Part shown: positions 1-7,804 of the stretch, in pieces | How the letters are laid out: each line of letters starts with the position of its first letter | How positions within the stretch are numbered: the stretch's first letter is position 1 | Program-made: the position numbers and the translations under genes | From: Bacillota bacterium | Lineage (GTDB): Bacteria > Bacillota > Dehalobacteriia > UBA4068 | Assembly: GCA_017439615.1 (NCBI GenBank) | Contig: JAFSIU010000124.1 | Span: 1 to 16,228 of the forward strand | Direction: 5' to 3' | DNA: 16,228 bases | Notes under the pieces: model-generated | Database searches by the model: none | Told to the model about the DNA's origin: nothing | The model's input: the letters and a program-made list of their open reading frames with translations, nothing else

Positions 1-335
1 AGAACAAAGCCTTTGATCCACACCGCGCCCCGCAAAAAAGACTGAATGAAATGTCTTTTGCCGAGCGCCGCGACTATACCAAATCCAATGCAGAAGCCTA
101 TAGCCGCGTTGTCTGCCGCTGCAGGGATATCACCGAGGGCGAGATCGTCGATGCCATTCACCGCTTCCCGCAGGCAACTGTTTTCGAAGCGGTCAAACGC
201 CGCACAGGTGCCGCCAGCGGTCGCTGCCAGGGCAGCTTCTGTATGCAGAGGATAATCGAGATCATGGCCCGCGAGCTTGGCTGCACCCCGCAGGAGATAC
301 TAAAGGACAAAGCCGGCTCATATATCTTTCAATGA
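1..335 (+). CDS. C-terminal part of GlpA-like FAD-dependent oxidoreductase with BFD-type [2Fe-2S] domain (5' end outside window)
   Basis: The frame is open from base 3 to the TGA at 333-335, so the gene enters from the left edge and the internal ATG at 51 is not its start. The visible 110 residues look like the C-terminal tail of NAD/FAD oxidoreductases of the glycerol-3-phosphate dehydrogenase (GlpA) / L-2-hydroxyglutarate oxidase type found in anaerobes. The sequence shows a Cys-x-Cys pair (VCRCRDITEGEI), then 34 residues later Cys-x4-Cys (GRCQGSFC). That spacing is typical of the BFD-like domain that holds a [2Fe-2S] cluster. The FAD domain and substrate site lie outside the window, so the substrate cannot be named. 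In many anaerobes such proteins sit in glp-like clusters. Base composition looks more GC-rich than the next 900 bases. Family confidence is good; exact function is not known. Confidence 0.8.
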   Translation, partial: NKAFDPHRAPQKRLNEMSFAERRDYTKSNAEAYSRVVCRCRDITEGEIVDAIHRFPQATVFEAVKRRTGAASGRCQGSFCMQRIIEIMARELGCTPQEILKDKAGSYIFQ

Positions 336-391
336 GAAGTTTGTTTGTTATATGATTAATTTAGCATCATGTAAATTATGGTTGTTGATAA

Positions 392-430
392 TTAAAAGGT
401 TCCTGCCTGACGACAGGAACCTTTTAAATC
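392..430. terminator. Intrinsic terminator between convergent genes
   Basis: A 14-bp perfect stem (392-405 pairs with 414-427) has an 8-nt loop and is followed on the plus strand by a T-rich run. It lies between the GlpA-like gene (plus) and the MarR gene (minus), so it may stop both, although the minus-strand tail is less T-rich. Confidence 0.85.
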
Positions 431-442
431 TTTTTGTTTAAA

Positions 443-949
443 TCAATAGTATTCGTTACTTTCCATGACTAATCTGTTTTTTGCAATACGTTCTTCAACT
501 TGAGCTTGCTTTTCTTCATCAAGGATACGATTGAGATTTGCGCTCAGGCGGTCGCACATTTCACAGAACAGAATCTTTTCTTCCGCCGAGAGACAATCGC
601 TGAAATCCTGTTTTACAGTTTTTTTATCCTCATCACGGCGATTAATCGCTGCATAACCCTTTTGCGTGATATGAATATATGTAAAACGATTGTCAATTTC
701 GTCCTTGCGACGGATTATATTCCCATCAGCCTCCAATTTTTTAAGTTTGACAGTCAAAGATGGTGGTTTGATTTCTAACAGATTTGCCAAATCACTTGCA
801 TTAATCCCATCATTGGCAGCAATCAGGCGCAAGACTCTGCCTTGGGAACGACCGTAGCTCTCAGGATTTATCAAAGCGGAACGTCTTTTGATTGCTCTAT
901 GTAATCTTTGGAATGAATCGAGAATATCGCGTGATTTTAAAATATACAT
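443..949 (-). CDS. MarR family transcriptional regulator
   Basis: A 168-residue protein of normal MarR length. The winged-helix region spans about residues 30-105: a helix-turn-helix (NASDLANLLEIKPPSLTVKL, then KKLEADGNIIRRKD) followed by the wing (DNRFTYIHITQKGY). The helices on both sides would form the dimer interface. MarR proteins bind short palindromes as dimers and usually repress nearby genes, often releasing DNA on a ligand or thiol signal. The start is supported by GGGAG about 10 nt upstream of the ATG. The gene is divergent from trxB across a 301-bp AT-rich region, so control of itself and possibly of the redox gene trxB is a reasonable inference. A cysteine pair at CEMCDRL in the dimer region could be redox-active, but this is speculative. 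The ligand is unknown. Confidence 0.9.
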   Translation of the reverse strand: MYILKSRDILDSFQRLHRAIKRRSALINPESYGRSQGRVLRLIAANDGINASDLANLLEIKPPSLTVKLKKLEADGNIIRRKDEIDNRFTYIHITQKGYAAINRRDEDKKTVKQDFSDCLSAEEKILFCEMCDRLSANLNRILDEEKQAQVEERIAKNRLVMESNEYY

Positions 950-1250
950 AACTATAAATCTCCCTGTATACTGTTTTTAGTGAATATAATTATTTAAATA
1001 GTCCATTGCGACGCATTATATAAACTATAAGTAGTATATTTATACAACAAATGATATATAAATTATACAATTTATAATTCAAATGTCAATAATCAATTTA
1101 ATTATATGATCAAGCAAGAGTAAATGCTTTAGAATCAGTTTGTATTAAAAATCATAGCATTTTTATAGGGAATCCTGAAACTTATTATTTACTTTTGAGT
1201 TAGAAAAATATATAATGTAATTTAATAATGTACCGGGAGGTAGAGATTTA
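950..1250. other. AT-rich divergent intergenic region (MarR gene / trxB)
   Basis: No coding sequence, T-box motif or RNA gene is visible in these 301 bases. It holds a convincing trxB promoter near the right end and an 8-4-8 inverted repeat at 1057-1076 (TATAAATT-ATAC-AATTTATA) that could be a MarR operator. A minus-strand promoter for the MarR gene is likely between about 1010 and 1050 (TATAAT-like at 1015-1020 on the minus strand), but no good -35 is seen. The extreme A+T content makes chance repeats likely. Confidence 0.5.
1188..1216 (+). promoter_or_regulatory. Probable sigma-70-type promoter of trxB
   Basis: TTTACT (1188-1193), a 17-nt spacer and a perfect TATAAT (1211-1216). The trxB ribosome binding site (GGGAGG, 1235-1240) follows about 10 nt before the ATG at 1251. 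Confidence 0.6.
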
Positions 1251-2198
1251 ATGGAAGATTTATATGATATTATAATAGTAGGCGGCGGTCCTGCCGGACT
1301 TTCCGCAGCCATTTATACAGCAAGGGCAAAGTATAAAACGCTTTGTCTTGAATCATCTATGCCCGGTGGTCAGGTTGCCCGCACTTATGAAGTTGCCAAT
1401 TACCCCGGTTTCGAAAATCCTATCGGCGGTGTTGAACTGGCAGAAAAGTTTTATACCCATGCAATGAATCTTGGCACCAATTTCAAAACTGATGCTGTAG
1501 TGAAGGCAGAGCTTGAAGGCGATATCAAAAAGCTTTATACCAAGCGCGGCAAAGAGTATTATGCTAAATGTGTTATCATCTGCACAGGCGCAACACCGCG
1601 CTCTTTGGATATCCCCGGCGAAAAGGAATTTACCTGCCGCGGTGTTTCCTATTGTGCGACCTGTGATGCAGCTTTCTTTGAAGGTATGAATGTTTTTGTC
1701 ATCGGCGGTGGCAATACTGCGGTTGAGGAAGCGATTTTCCTTACCCGCTATGCCAACTCTGTCAAGGTTGCTGTCAGAAAGCCCGAAGGCGGTTTACGCT
1801 GCAATGATTTTCTGCGTGATGAAGCCTATTCCAACCCAAAGATTGAATTCCTGTGGAGCCACACTCCCAAATGCATCAATGGTGAAGAAAAGGTTACAAG
1901 CATCACTCTCAATGATTTGGAAAAGAAAGAAGAAGTTACCTATCCCACAGATGGTGTATTTATCTTCATCGGCGAAAATCCCGCAACCAAATCCTTCCAG
2001 GATCAGCTTGCCTGTGATGAAAATGGCTATATCATTGCAGATGAAGCTATGCAGACAAGTATCCCCGGTGTCTTTGCAGCAGGTGATGCCATTGCCAAGC
2101 AGCTGCGTCAGATCGTAACAGCTGCATCCGATGGTGCCATTGCTGCTGTCAATGCACAGAAATATCTCAATGAGAAAAAAAGAGCAGCCAAAAACTAG
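1251..2198 (+). CDS. trxB: Thioredoxin reductase-like flavoprotein
   Basis: A 315-residue member of the low-molecular-weight thioredoxin reductase family, which moves electrons from a donor through FAD and a redox-active disulfide to thioredoxin in the cytosol. Visible: the FAD-binding motif GGGPAGLSAA (residues 11-20), the active-site CATC (135-138), a second dinucleotide-fold motif GGGNTAVEEA (152-161) and the C-terminal FAD motif GVFAAGDA. Length is normal. The NADPH 2'-phosphate signature HRRxxxR of classical enzymes is replaced by VRKPEGGLR (175-183), with two extra residues, so the electron donor is uncertain (NADPH, NADH or ferredoxin/flavin-linked as in some clostridial relatives). 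A promoter lies just upstream and leuS follows 61 bp later, with only a weak 6-bp hairpin between them, so the two may be co-transcribed. Confidence 0.9.
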   Translation: MEDLYDIIIVGGGPAGLSAAIYTARAKYKTLCLESSMPGGQVARTYEVANYPGFENPIGGVELAEKFYTHAMNLGTNFKTDAVVKAELEGDIKKLYTKRGKEYYAKCVIICTGATPRSLDIPGEKEFTCRGVSYCATCDAAFFEGMNVFVIGGGNTAVEEAIFLTRYANSVKVAVRKPEGGLRCNDFLRDEAYSNPKIEFLWSHTPKCINGEEKVTSITLNDLEKKEEVTYPTDGVFIFIGENPATKSFQDQLACDENGYIIADEAMQTSIPGVFAAGDAIAKQLRQIVTAASDGAIAAVNAQKYLNEKKRAAKN

Positions 2199-2259
2199 TT
2201 TGGAATACAGCTTGCTGTATCAAAATATTATTTAGCAGTTTCATTCGGAGGAAAAACAA

Positions 2260-4731
2260 GTGGAAAGAAGATATGATTTTAAGACAATTGAAGCACGCTG
2301 GCAGAAAAAGTGGGAGGAGGAAAAGACCTTTGCTGCCCATGAGGGAAGTGACAAGCCCAAGTATTATTTGCTTGAAATGTTCCCTTATCCCTCAGGCAAG
2401 CTGCATATGGGCCATGTCCGTAACTACTCCATAGGCGACGTGCTCGCAAGATATAAGTTTATGAAAGGCTATGAAGTCCTGCATCCTATGGGCTGGGATT
2501 CTTTCGGTTTGCCTGCAGAAAATGCCGCTATCAAAATGGGTGCGCAGCCTGAGCCTTGGACCACCTCCAATATTGCCAATATGAAAACACAGCTTCAGAC
2601 TATGGGTCTGAGCTATGATTGGGACAGAGAGGTTGCAACCTGTCTGCCTGATTATTATAAATGGACTCAGTGGATCTTCCTGCAGCTTTATAAAAACGGT
2701 CTTGCTTACAAGAAAAAGGCAGCAGTCAACTGGTGCCCTTCCTGTGCAACCGTTCTGGCTAATGAGCAGGTTATCGAAGGTCATTGTGAACGCTGCGACA
2801 GCGTTGTTGAAAAGAAATCTCTTGAGCAGTGGTTCTTCAAAATCACCGATTATGCCCAGCGCCTGCTTGATGATCTGGATAAGCTTCCCGGCTGGCCTGA
2901 CAAGGTCAAAACTATGCAGCATAACTGGATCGGCCGCAGCGAAGGTGTTGAAGTCAATTTTACTACCGAGGATGGTCGTCCCATTCCTTGCTTTACCACA
3001 CGTCATGATACCATTTTCGGCGTAACCTATATGGTTCTTGCGCCTGAGCATCCTATGGTTGCAGAGCTTGTCAAGGGCACTCCTCAGGAAGAAGCTGTAA
3101 ATGCCTTTGTCAAAAAGGTTCAGCAGATCTCCACAGTTGACCGTACCTCCGGCAATCTCGAAAAAGAAGGTATGCCCATCGGTGCATTTGCCATCAATCC
3201 CATGACAGGTGAAAAGGTTCCGATCTGGATCACCAACTATGTAATTATGGATTATGGTACCGGTGCTGTTATGGGTGTTCCCGCACACGATGGCCGCGAC
3301 TTTGATTTTGCAACCAAATACGGTCTGCCCATCAAGCCCGTTATCAGCTATGATGAATATGTTCCCGGCGAGCCCATGCCTCATGTTGTTGAGGAAGACG
3401 GTTTTATGATCAATTCCGGTCAGTTTGACGGAATGCATAACCGTAAGGAAGCTATGAAAGCAATTGCTGACTATATGGAAGAAAATGGCCTTGGTAAACG
3501 TGTTATCAATTATCGCCTGCGCGATTGGCTTATCTCCCGTCAGCGCTATTGGGGCGCTCCTATCCCGATCATCTATTGCCCTAAATGCGGCGAGGTTCCC
3601 GTTCCTGAAAAGGATCTCCCCGTTATGCTGCCTACCGATGTTGAGTTCAAGCCCACCGGCGAATCTCCCTTGAAAACCAGCCCCACCTTTGATGAAGTTA
3701 CCTGCCCCATCTGCGGCGGTAAGGCTCATCGTGAAATGGATACTATGGATACCTTCGTCTGCTCCTCCTGGTATTTCCTGCGCTATGCCGATGCCAAGAA
3801 TGATCTGCAGGCATTTGATAAGGAAAAGACTGACCACTGGATGCCCGTTGACCAATATATTGGCGGTGTTGAGCACGCAATCCTGCACTTGATGTATGCA
3901 CGTTTCTTCTGCAAGGCTCTGCATGATTTTGGTCTTGTCGAAGCTGATGAGCCCTTCACCAATCTGCTCACTCAGGGTATGGTTCTGCTTGACGGCTCCA
4001 AGATGAGCAAGACCAAGGGCAATATCGTTTCCCCCGAAGTCATCATTGAAAAATATGGCGCAGATACCGCACGTCTCTTCATCCTCTTTGCCGCTCCGCC
4101 GGAAAGAGATCTGGAGTGGAATGATGCTGCAGTCGAGGGCTGCTATCGCTTCCTGAATCGTGTATGGCGTCTTGTCGGCACCATTATGGATAAATGCGAG
4201 GGCCAGGATACCGCTCTTAATTTAGATGCTCTTTCTGCTGAGGACAAGGCAATGCGCCGTATCACTCATCTCACCGTCAAAAAGGTCGGCGATGATATCG
4301 GCAAGCGCTTCAATTTCAATACCGGCATTTCCGCCATTATGGAAATGGTCAATGCGCTTTATGCCTATCTCGAAAAGGATACCAACCCTGCCGTTCTGCA
4401 TGAAGCCGCCGAAATGCTGCTGCTCATTTTCTCTCCCTATGCACCTCATATGTGCGAGGAACTGTGGGAAATGATGGGCAACAATGAAGAGATCGCGCAC
4501 CATGTATGGCCTGATTTCGATGAAAAGGCAATGGCTCAGGATGAGGTCGAAATCGTTATCCAGACCAATGGCAAGATCAAAGATCGACTGACCATTCCTG
4601 CAGGTATGTCTGCTGATGAGCTGACTGAATATATCAAGAGCTATGATGGTTTCGAAGCAATTCTCGAAGGCAAACAGGCAGTCAAAATCATCGCCATCCC
4701 CAACAAACTCGTCAATATCGTTGTAAAATAA
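2260..4731 (+). CDS. leuS: Leucyl-tRNA synthetase
   Basis: This class Ia aminoacyl-tRNA synthetase charges tRNA-Leu with leucine using ATP. At 823 residues it has normal bacterial length. The catalytic motifs HMGH (residues 49-52) and KMSKT (581-585) are intact. Zinc-type cysteine pairs are seen at C159/C162 with C176/C179 and at C440/C443 with C482/C485. The CP1 editing domain (about 225-420) has the TTRHDT region and the conserved Asp (D344, in AHDGRDFDF) used to reject mischarged amino acids. Anticodon-binding and C-terminal domains complete the protein. The start is a GTG at 2260, chosen because GGAGG lies 8 nt upstream (2247-2251). No T-box leader is present; it follows trxB closely and is ended by a strong terminator. 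Confidence 0.97.
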   Translation: MERRYDFKTIEARWQKKWEEEKTFAAHEGSDKPKYYLLEMFPYPSGKLHMGHVRNYSIGDVLARYKFMKGYEVLHPMGWDSFGLPAENAAIKMGAQPEPWTTSNIANMKTQLQTMGLSYDWDREVATCLPDYYKWTQWIFLQLYKNGLAYKKKAAVNWCPSCATVLANEQVIEGHCERCDSVVEKKSLEQWFFKITDYAQRLLDDLDKLPGWPDKVKTMQHNWIGRSEGVEVNFTTEDGRPIPCFTTRHDTIFGVTYMVLAPEHPMVAELVKGTPQEEAVNAFVKKVQQISTVDRTSGNLEKEGMPIGAFAINPMTGEKVPIWITNYVIMDYGTGAVMGVPAHDGRDFDFATKYGLPIKPVISYDEYVPGEPMPHVVEEDGFMINSGQFDGMHNRKEAMKAIADYMEENGLGKRVINYRLRDWLISRQRYWGAPIPIIYCPKCGEVPVPEKDLPVMLPTDVEFKPTGESPLKTSPTFDEVTCPICGGKAHREMDTMDTFVCSSWYFLRYADAKNDLQAFDKEKTDHWMPVDQYIGGVEHAILHLMYARFFCKALHDFGLVEADEPFTNLLTQGMVLLDGSKMSKTKGNIVSPEVIIEKYGADTARLFILFAAPPERDLEWNDAAVEGCYRFLNRVWRLVGTIMDKCEGQDTALNLDALSAEDKAMRRITHLTVKKVGDDIGKRFNFNTGISAIMEMVNALYAYLEKDTNPAVLHEAAEMLLLIFSPYAPHMCEELWEMMGNNEEIAHHVWPDFDEKAMAQDEVEIVIQTNGKIKDRLTIPAGMSADELTEYIKSYDGFEAILEGKQAVKIIAIPNKLVNIVVK

Positions 4732-4742
4732 AAACAAAATTA

Positions 4743-4780
4743 AAACAGCCTGACTTTGAAAAAGTCAGGCTGTTTCTTTT
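4743..4780. terminator. Intrinsic terminator after leuS
   Basis: A perfect 15-bp stem (4743-4757 with 4761-4775) has a 3-nt loop and is followed by CTTTTA. It sits between leuS and the convergent XRE/zinc-ribbon gene and could work in both directions because the left arm begins with an A-run. Confidence 0.9.
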
Positions 4781-4825
4781 ATGCTGAAACAAACTTGCTT
4801 ATATATATCGGTAAGAATGAGCTGC

Positions 4826-5590
4826 TTACCTCTTTTTATAAATAACGAGTTCAGGATTAGTACCGTTTTCTTCATAAGTGCAAACAAGCAGGAATTCCAT
4901 ATTTGCAACGATGCCAAAGCATCTGTTTCCGCTAAACTCGCATTCGAGCTGATTGCCTAAATAAGTGGCTTGGTCATCTAAGAACTTTGCGGTTTGGCCG
5001 TTAGGAAGTCTGAATTCGAGGTTCACAAAATTTCCGACAAGTGCATTAAGCGATTCTACCTTTGGCATTCCTTCGATATGTAAGGCATTGAATTCATCGA
5101 TTATTTGCACCTTGAACTTATTAAAATTATCTTCGCCGCCGAGCTGGGCATATCTCTTCCAATAGTTAAGCTGTGGCAGCATATCCTGCATATATGTGCG
5201 TACTTGCTCAGAAGAAAAATTATCATTTGCCATATGCTGAGCACAATATTCGATCAGATCATCCATATTGTCATAAGTATATTCGCCATCGGCATAGCAC
5301 CATTTGCAGTATTCTTCATTGAATATGCCATCAGCCTCTTTGCTGATTACAGAGTCTTCAAGCGGCATACCGCAGCATTGACAAATCAGCTGACGCGGAG
5401 AACCCAGAAGAGTGTTGATTGATACATCAAAGAATTTTGATAGCAGCTTCAATGCTTCTGTGTTTGGAATTGTTTCGCCTGTCTCCCAGCGGGACACAGC
5501 TTGTCTTGTGACATAAAGCTCTTGTGCAAGCTCATCTTGTGATAGGCCCTTCTTTGTTCGCAATTCGAGTATAATATCTTTTGTTTCCAT
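4826..5590 (-). CDS. XRE family regulator with putative zinc-ribbon domain
   Basis: A 254-residue protein when started at the ATG at 5588-5590. An XRE/Cro-type helix-turn-helix fills residues 1-60 (LSQDELAQELYVTRQAVSRW). Next comes a cysteine-rich segment, CQCCGMPL at 70-77 with YCKWCYADG at 94-102, matching the zinc-ribbon family (zf-ribbon_2 type) often attached to small regulators in Firmicutes. The last ~100 residues have no assigned function. A longer reading frame reaches 5641, but that start would lie upstream of the likely promoter (5609-5637). The 5590 ATG has GAGGTG 6 nt upstream and begins the conserved part. Divergent from azlCD, so it may control that pair (inference). The signal could be a metal or thiol state, unproven. 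Confidence 0.88.
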   Translation of the reverse strand: METKDIILELRTKKGLSQDELAQELYVTRQAVSRWETGETIPNTEALKLLSKFFDVSINTLLGSPRQLICQCCGMPLEDSVISKEADGIFNEEYCKWCYADGEYTYDNMDDLIEYCAQHMANDNFSSEQVRTYMQDMLPQLNYWKRYAQLGGEDNFNKFKVQIIDEFNALHIEGMPKVESLNALVGNFVNLEFRLPNGQTAKFLDDQATYLGNQLECEFSGNRCFGIVANMEFLLVCTYEENGTNPELVIYKKR

Positions 5591-5608
5591 ATTGATCACC
5601 TCATAAAT

Positions 5609-5637
5609 AGCATAACACTGTTTTGATATATTAACAA
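5609..5637 (-). promoter_or_regulatory. Probable promoter of the XRE/zinc-ribbon gene
   Basis: On the minus strand: TTGTTA (-35, 5632-5637), a 17-nt spacer and TATGCT (-10, 5609-5614) preceded by TGT, which makes an extended -10. It predicts a start of transcription near 5602, just upstream of the chosen ATG. Confidence 0.5.
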
Positions 5638-5788
5638 GCAACTCTCTGTTGCTGTAAGTTCTATTCTGTCCTTGGGTGAGAGTTTTTCATTTATGTCTTG
5701 CAAAACGCAGCATATCTTGTTAAAATCATTTATCCGATGTCGGAATTTGTGCAATAGGTTTATTATTTTTGAAAGAAGAGTGTTTTTG

Positions 5789-6499
5789 TTGTCCCGTCGT
5801 GATGAACATATTTTGGCGGCCAAGGCTGCCTTTCCACATACCATACCGATTTTGACAGGCTTTTTGTTCCTGGGTATTGCTTATGGCATATTGATGAATG
5901 TTTCCGGCTTTCATCCGATTTATCCTATTCTTATGAGCATTGTTGTTTTTTCCGGAACAGCCCAATTCATTGCTGTTAATCTGCTTGTCGGCTCCTTTGA
6001 TCCTCTGGGAGCATTTTTGCTGATGCTTATGACAGGCGCAAGACATATTTTCTATGGTATCTCGATGCTTGAAAAATATAAGGTCTTTGGGCTGAAAAAA
6101 TACTATCTGATTTATACTCTGTGCGATGAGACCTTCAGCATCAATTGTACCATTGATGCTCCGGCAGGTGTAAATAAAGAGCTTTTTATGACCTATGTAT
6201 CTTTTTTTGATCAGCTTTATTGGGTTGTCGGCACTGCTATCGGTGCTCTTTTCGGCACACTTGTGGAATTCAATGTTGAAGGACTGGATTTCGTTATGAC
6301 TGCACTCATTGCTGTGCTCTTCCTTGAACAGCTGCTCAAAGAAAAGAATTATCTGCAATCCTTCATCGGTGTCGGCTGTGCAGTTCTTTGCCTTGTCATT
6401 TTTGGCGCTGAGGGCTTTTTGGTACCTGCAATGCTGATGATACTTGCTGTTCTCACTTTTATACACAAAAAAGAAGAAAGTGCAGGTAAGACCGTATGA
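5789..6499 (+). CDS. azlC: AzlC family branched-chain amino acid exporter, large subunit
   Basis: Integral membrane protein, about 236 residues, of the AzlC family, which exports branched-chain amino acids and analogues together with the small AzlD protein. The core motifs are clear: AFPHTIPILTGFLFLGIAYG near the N-terminus, FSGTAQFIAVNLL, GARHIFYGISM and a long run of hydrophobic helices to the end. The frame is open back to an ATG at 5672, but those extra ~39 residues are not hydrophobic and unlike the family, so a start near RRDEH is preferred: TTG 5789 (AGAAGAG upstream) or GTG 5780. This start is the weakest point of the call. The stop overlaps the azlD start (ATGA), which implies translational coupling. 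The divergent XRE gene may regulate it. Confidence 0.9.
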   Translation: MSRRDEHILAAKAAFPHTIPILTGFLFLGIAYGILMNVSGFHPIYPILMSIVVFSGTAQFIAVNLLVGSFDPLGAFLLMLMTGARHIFYGISMLEKYKVFGLKKYYLIYTLCDETFSINCTIDAPAGVNKELFMTYVSFFDQLYWVVGTAIGALFGTLVEFNVEGLDFVMTALIAVLFLEQLLKEKNYLQSFIGVGCAVLCLVIFGAEGFLVPAMLMILAVLTFIHKKEESAGKTV

Positions 6500-6822
6500 C
6501 AACAACACAATTGCTGATAATGATATCCTTGATTGTTCTGGGCACCGCCATCACACGCTTTTTGCCCTTTATCCTTTTCCCTGCAGGCCGTAAAACTCCT
6601 GAATATGTGCAATATCTTGGTCGTGTGCTGCCGGGTGCAGCCATCGGAATGCTGCTTGTATATTGCTTGAAAGCTGTGAATGTTTTGGCATTCCCTTATG
6701 GCCTGCCTGAGCTTATTGCTCTTGCCTGTGTTATTCTTTTACACCTTTGGCAGCGCCAGGTGCTGCTTTCTATCGCAGCAGGTACGATCGTCTATATGCT
6801 TTTATTAATATTTGTATTTTGA
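6496..6822 (+). CDS. azlD: AzlD family branched-chain amino acid exporter, small subunit
   Basis: A 108-residue protein with about four hydrophobic segments, typical of AzlD (PF05437-type). The conserved early segment LIVLGTAITRFLPFILFP and the motif LGRVLPGAAIGMLLVY are visible. It partners AzlC in the membrane to export branched-chain amino acids. Its ATG overlaps the azlC stop codon by the ATGA arrangement, so translation is probably coupled. A terminator starts directly at its own stop codon, so the operon is azlC-azlD only. Confidence 0.92.
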   Translation: MTTTQLLIMISLIVLGTAITRFLPFILFPAGRKTPEYVQYLGRVLPGAAIGMLLVYCLKAVNVLAFPYGLPELIALACVILLHLWQRQVLLSIAAGTIVYMLLLIFVF

Positions 6823-6855
6823 AAGAAGACTGCATAAGAAGCAGTCTTCTTTGTT
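6822..6855 (+). terminator. Intrinsic terminator of azlCD
   Basis: A 12-bp perfect stem (6822-6833 with 6841-6852) and 7-nt loop. The T-run is mostly inside the stem (TCTTCTTTGTTT). The stem starts within the azlD stop codon. Confidence 0.8.
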
Positions 6856-6947
6856 TATGAAATCGGAGCGATATTTTTGTTAAGCCGCAAAATTTTTATG
6901 TATTAAATCTTTTCTTTGTACATAAGCTTTATAAGGCGGTGAGAGAT

Positions 6948-7445
6948 ATGAAAAATCTGATTATTGCGGGCTACAGCGGCTCGGGCAAAAGCGTGATCGG
7001 CAGAAATGCCGCGGAGCAACTTGGTTTTGATTTTGTTGAAACCTCTGAAAAAATACACAGCATCACAGGAATGCCTCCAGAGCAACTCCTGAAAAAGCAT
7101 GGCGCAATACGCTATCGTTCGGAAGAAAAGTTGATTTTTCAAAAGCTGGCAGCAAAATCAAATCAGGTAATCGCATTAGATAGTCTTTTGTGTGAGACGG
7201 AAAGGCTAATTCTGTTGAAGCCTGAAGCTTTTTTTGTTCTGCTGCGTGTTGAACCTAATCTTATTTATCGGCGTTTGCAAAAACGCCGCAGCAAAAGATT
7301 GACTTTTGATGAATTGACTGCGGATATTGCCCGTTTTGAATCAATATGTCTGCCGCTTTGTGATTTTGTCATTAAGACAGGCGACTGCAGCATAGAAAGC
7401 GCTGCTGCTTATATTTTACAGGAATATCAAAAGCAGTGCTTATAA
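6948..7445 (+). CDS. Shikimate-kinase-like P-loop protein with altered substrate site
   Basis: A 165-residue protein with a clear Walker A motif (GYSGSGKS, residues 8-15) followed by the VIGR typical of shikimate kinases. Overall length and the order of elements fit that family (AroK-like), which phosphorylates shikimate in aromatic amino acid synthesis. However, key shikimate-binding residues are missing: the usual Asp-x-Asp after the first strand reads VETSEKIH, and the Gly-rich GGG loop reads ALDSLLCE. An Arg (IRYRSEE) resembling the conserved FR motif remains. It may therefore phosphorylate another small molecule or be a non-enzymatic paralogue. No other aro gene is near. The GTG at 6939 also opens the frame, but the ATG at 6948 has GGTGAG and AAGG just upstream. 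A weak promoter (TTGTTA 6877-6882, TATTAA 6901-6906) is possible. Confidence 0.72.
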   Translation: MKNLIIAGYSGSGKSVIGRNAAEQLGFDFVETSEKIHSITGMPPEQLLKKHGAIRYRSEEKLIFQKLAAKSNQVIALDSLLCETERLILLKPEAFFVLLRVEPNLIYRRLQKRRSKRLTFDELTADIARFESICLPLCDFVIKTGDCSIESAAAYILQEYQKQCL

Positions 7446-7500
7446 AACTAATATGATAGAAAAAGCAAACAGCGGCATATACTGTTTATTTTTCAATTAA

Positions 7501-7568
7501 AATGGAAAGCTTACTTGACATTGAGAGTTTTGTGTGTTACTATATCAATGTAAAGTTAACTTTCCATT
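7501..7568. repeat. Operator-like inverted repeats around the XRE promoter
   Basis: AATGGAAAG (7501-7509) is repeated in inverse as CTTTCCATT (7560-7568), flanking the promoter. Two related 12-mers lie at the same places: AAAGCTTACTTG (7506-7517, overlapping the -35) and the perfect palindrome AAAGTTAACTTT (7552-7563, just after the predicted start of transcription). This is the expected layout for repression by the XRE protein encoded next, an inference. Confidence 0.55.
7515..7543 (+). promoter_or_regulatory. Strong promoter of the XRE / membrane protein operon
   Basis: Consensus TTGACA (7515-7520), a 17-nt spacer and TACTAT (7538-7543) preceded by TGT (extended -10). Confidence 0.85.
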
Positions 7569-7594
7569 AATTTTTTATAGAAAGGAGAAGTGAT

Positions 7595-7804
7595 ATGAAA
7601 AATTGTTTGCGTGAATTGCGTGAGAGCAGAGGAATCAGGCAAGAAGAACTTGCTGATATTCTTGAAGTTTCCAGACAAACCATAGGCTCTTTGGAAAATG
7701 GCAGATATAATCCTTCAATTTTGCTCGCGTTTAAAATTTCCCGTTTTTTTGCCTTGCCGATCGAGGAAATATTCATTTATGAGGAGGAAGCAAATGAAAA
7801 ATAA
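7595..7804 (+). CDS. Small XRE family transcriptional regulator
   Basis: A 69-residue protein that is almost only a helix-turn-helix: RQEELADILEVSRQTIGSLE is the classic XRE motif, followed by NGRYNPSILLAFKISRFF and the acidic tail found in many Firmicutes one-domain repressors. It should bind DNA as a dimer in the cytosol. AAGGAG lies 7 nt before the ATG. Its 3' end overlaps the next gene by 11 bp, so the two are made together. The promoter upstream carries repeats that suggest autorepression. Such XRE-plus-membrane-protein pairs are common in Firmicutes, but their physiological role is poorly known. Confidence 0.93.
   Translation: MKNCLRELRESRGIRQEELADILEVSRQTIGSLENGRYNPSILLAFKISRFFALPIEEIFIYEEEANEK

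Noticed and set aside
950..1250. T-box or riboswitch upstream of trxB-leuS
   Set aside because: No conserved T-box sequence and no terminator/antiterminator pair; only AT-rich repeats.
2205..2220. Terminator between trxB and leuS
   Set aside because: ATACAG-CTTG-CTGTAT is only a 6-bp, AT-rich stem without a T-run, too weak to call.
2392..3924. Open frame of 510 codons on the minus strand within leuS
   Set aside because: It lies fully antisense to an intact leuS, has no ribosome binding site and no recognisable protein family; it is a by-product of leuS codon use.
5726..6508. Minus-strand open frame opposite azlC
   Set aside because: Antisense to a clear membrane protein gene, and its translation shows no domain or hydrophobic pattern.
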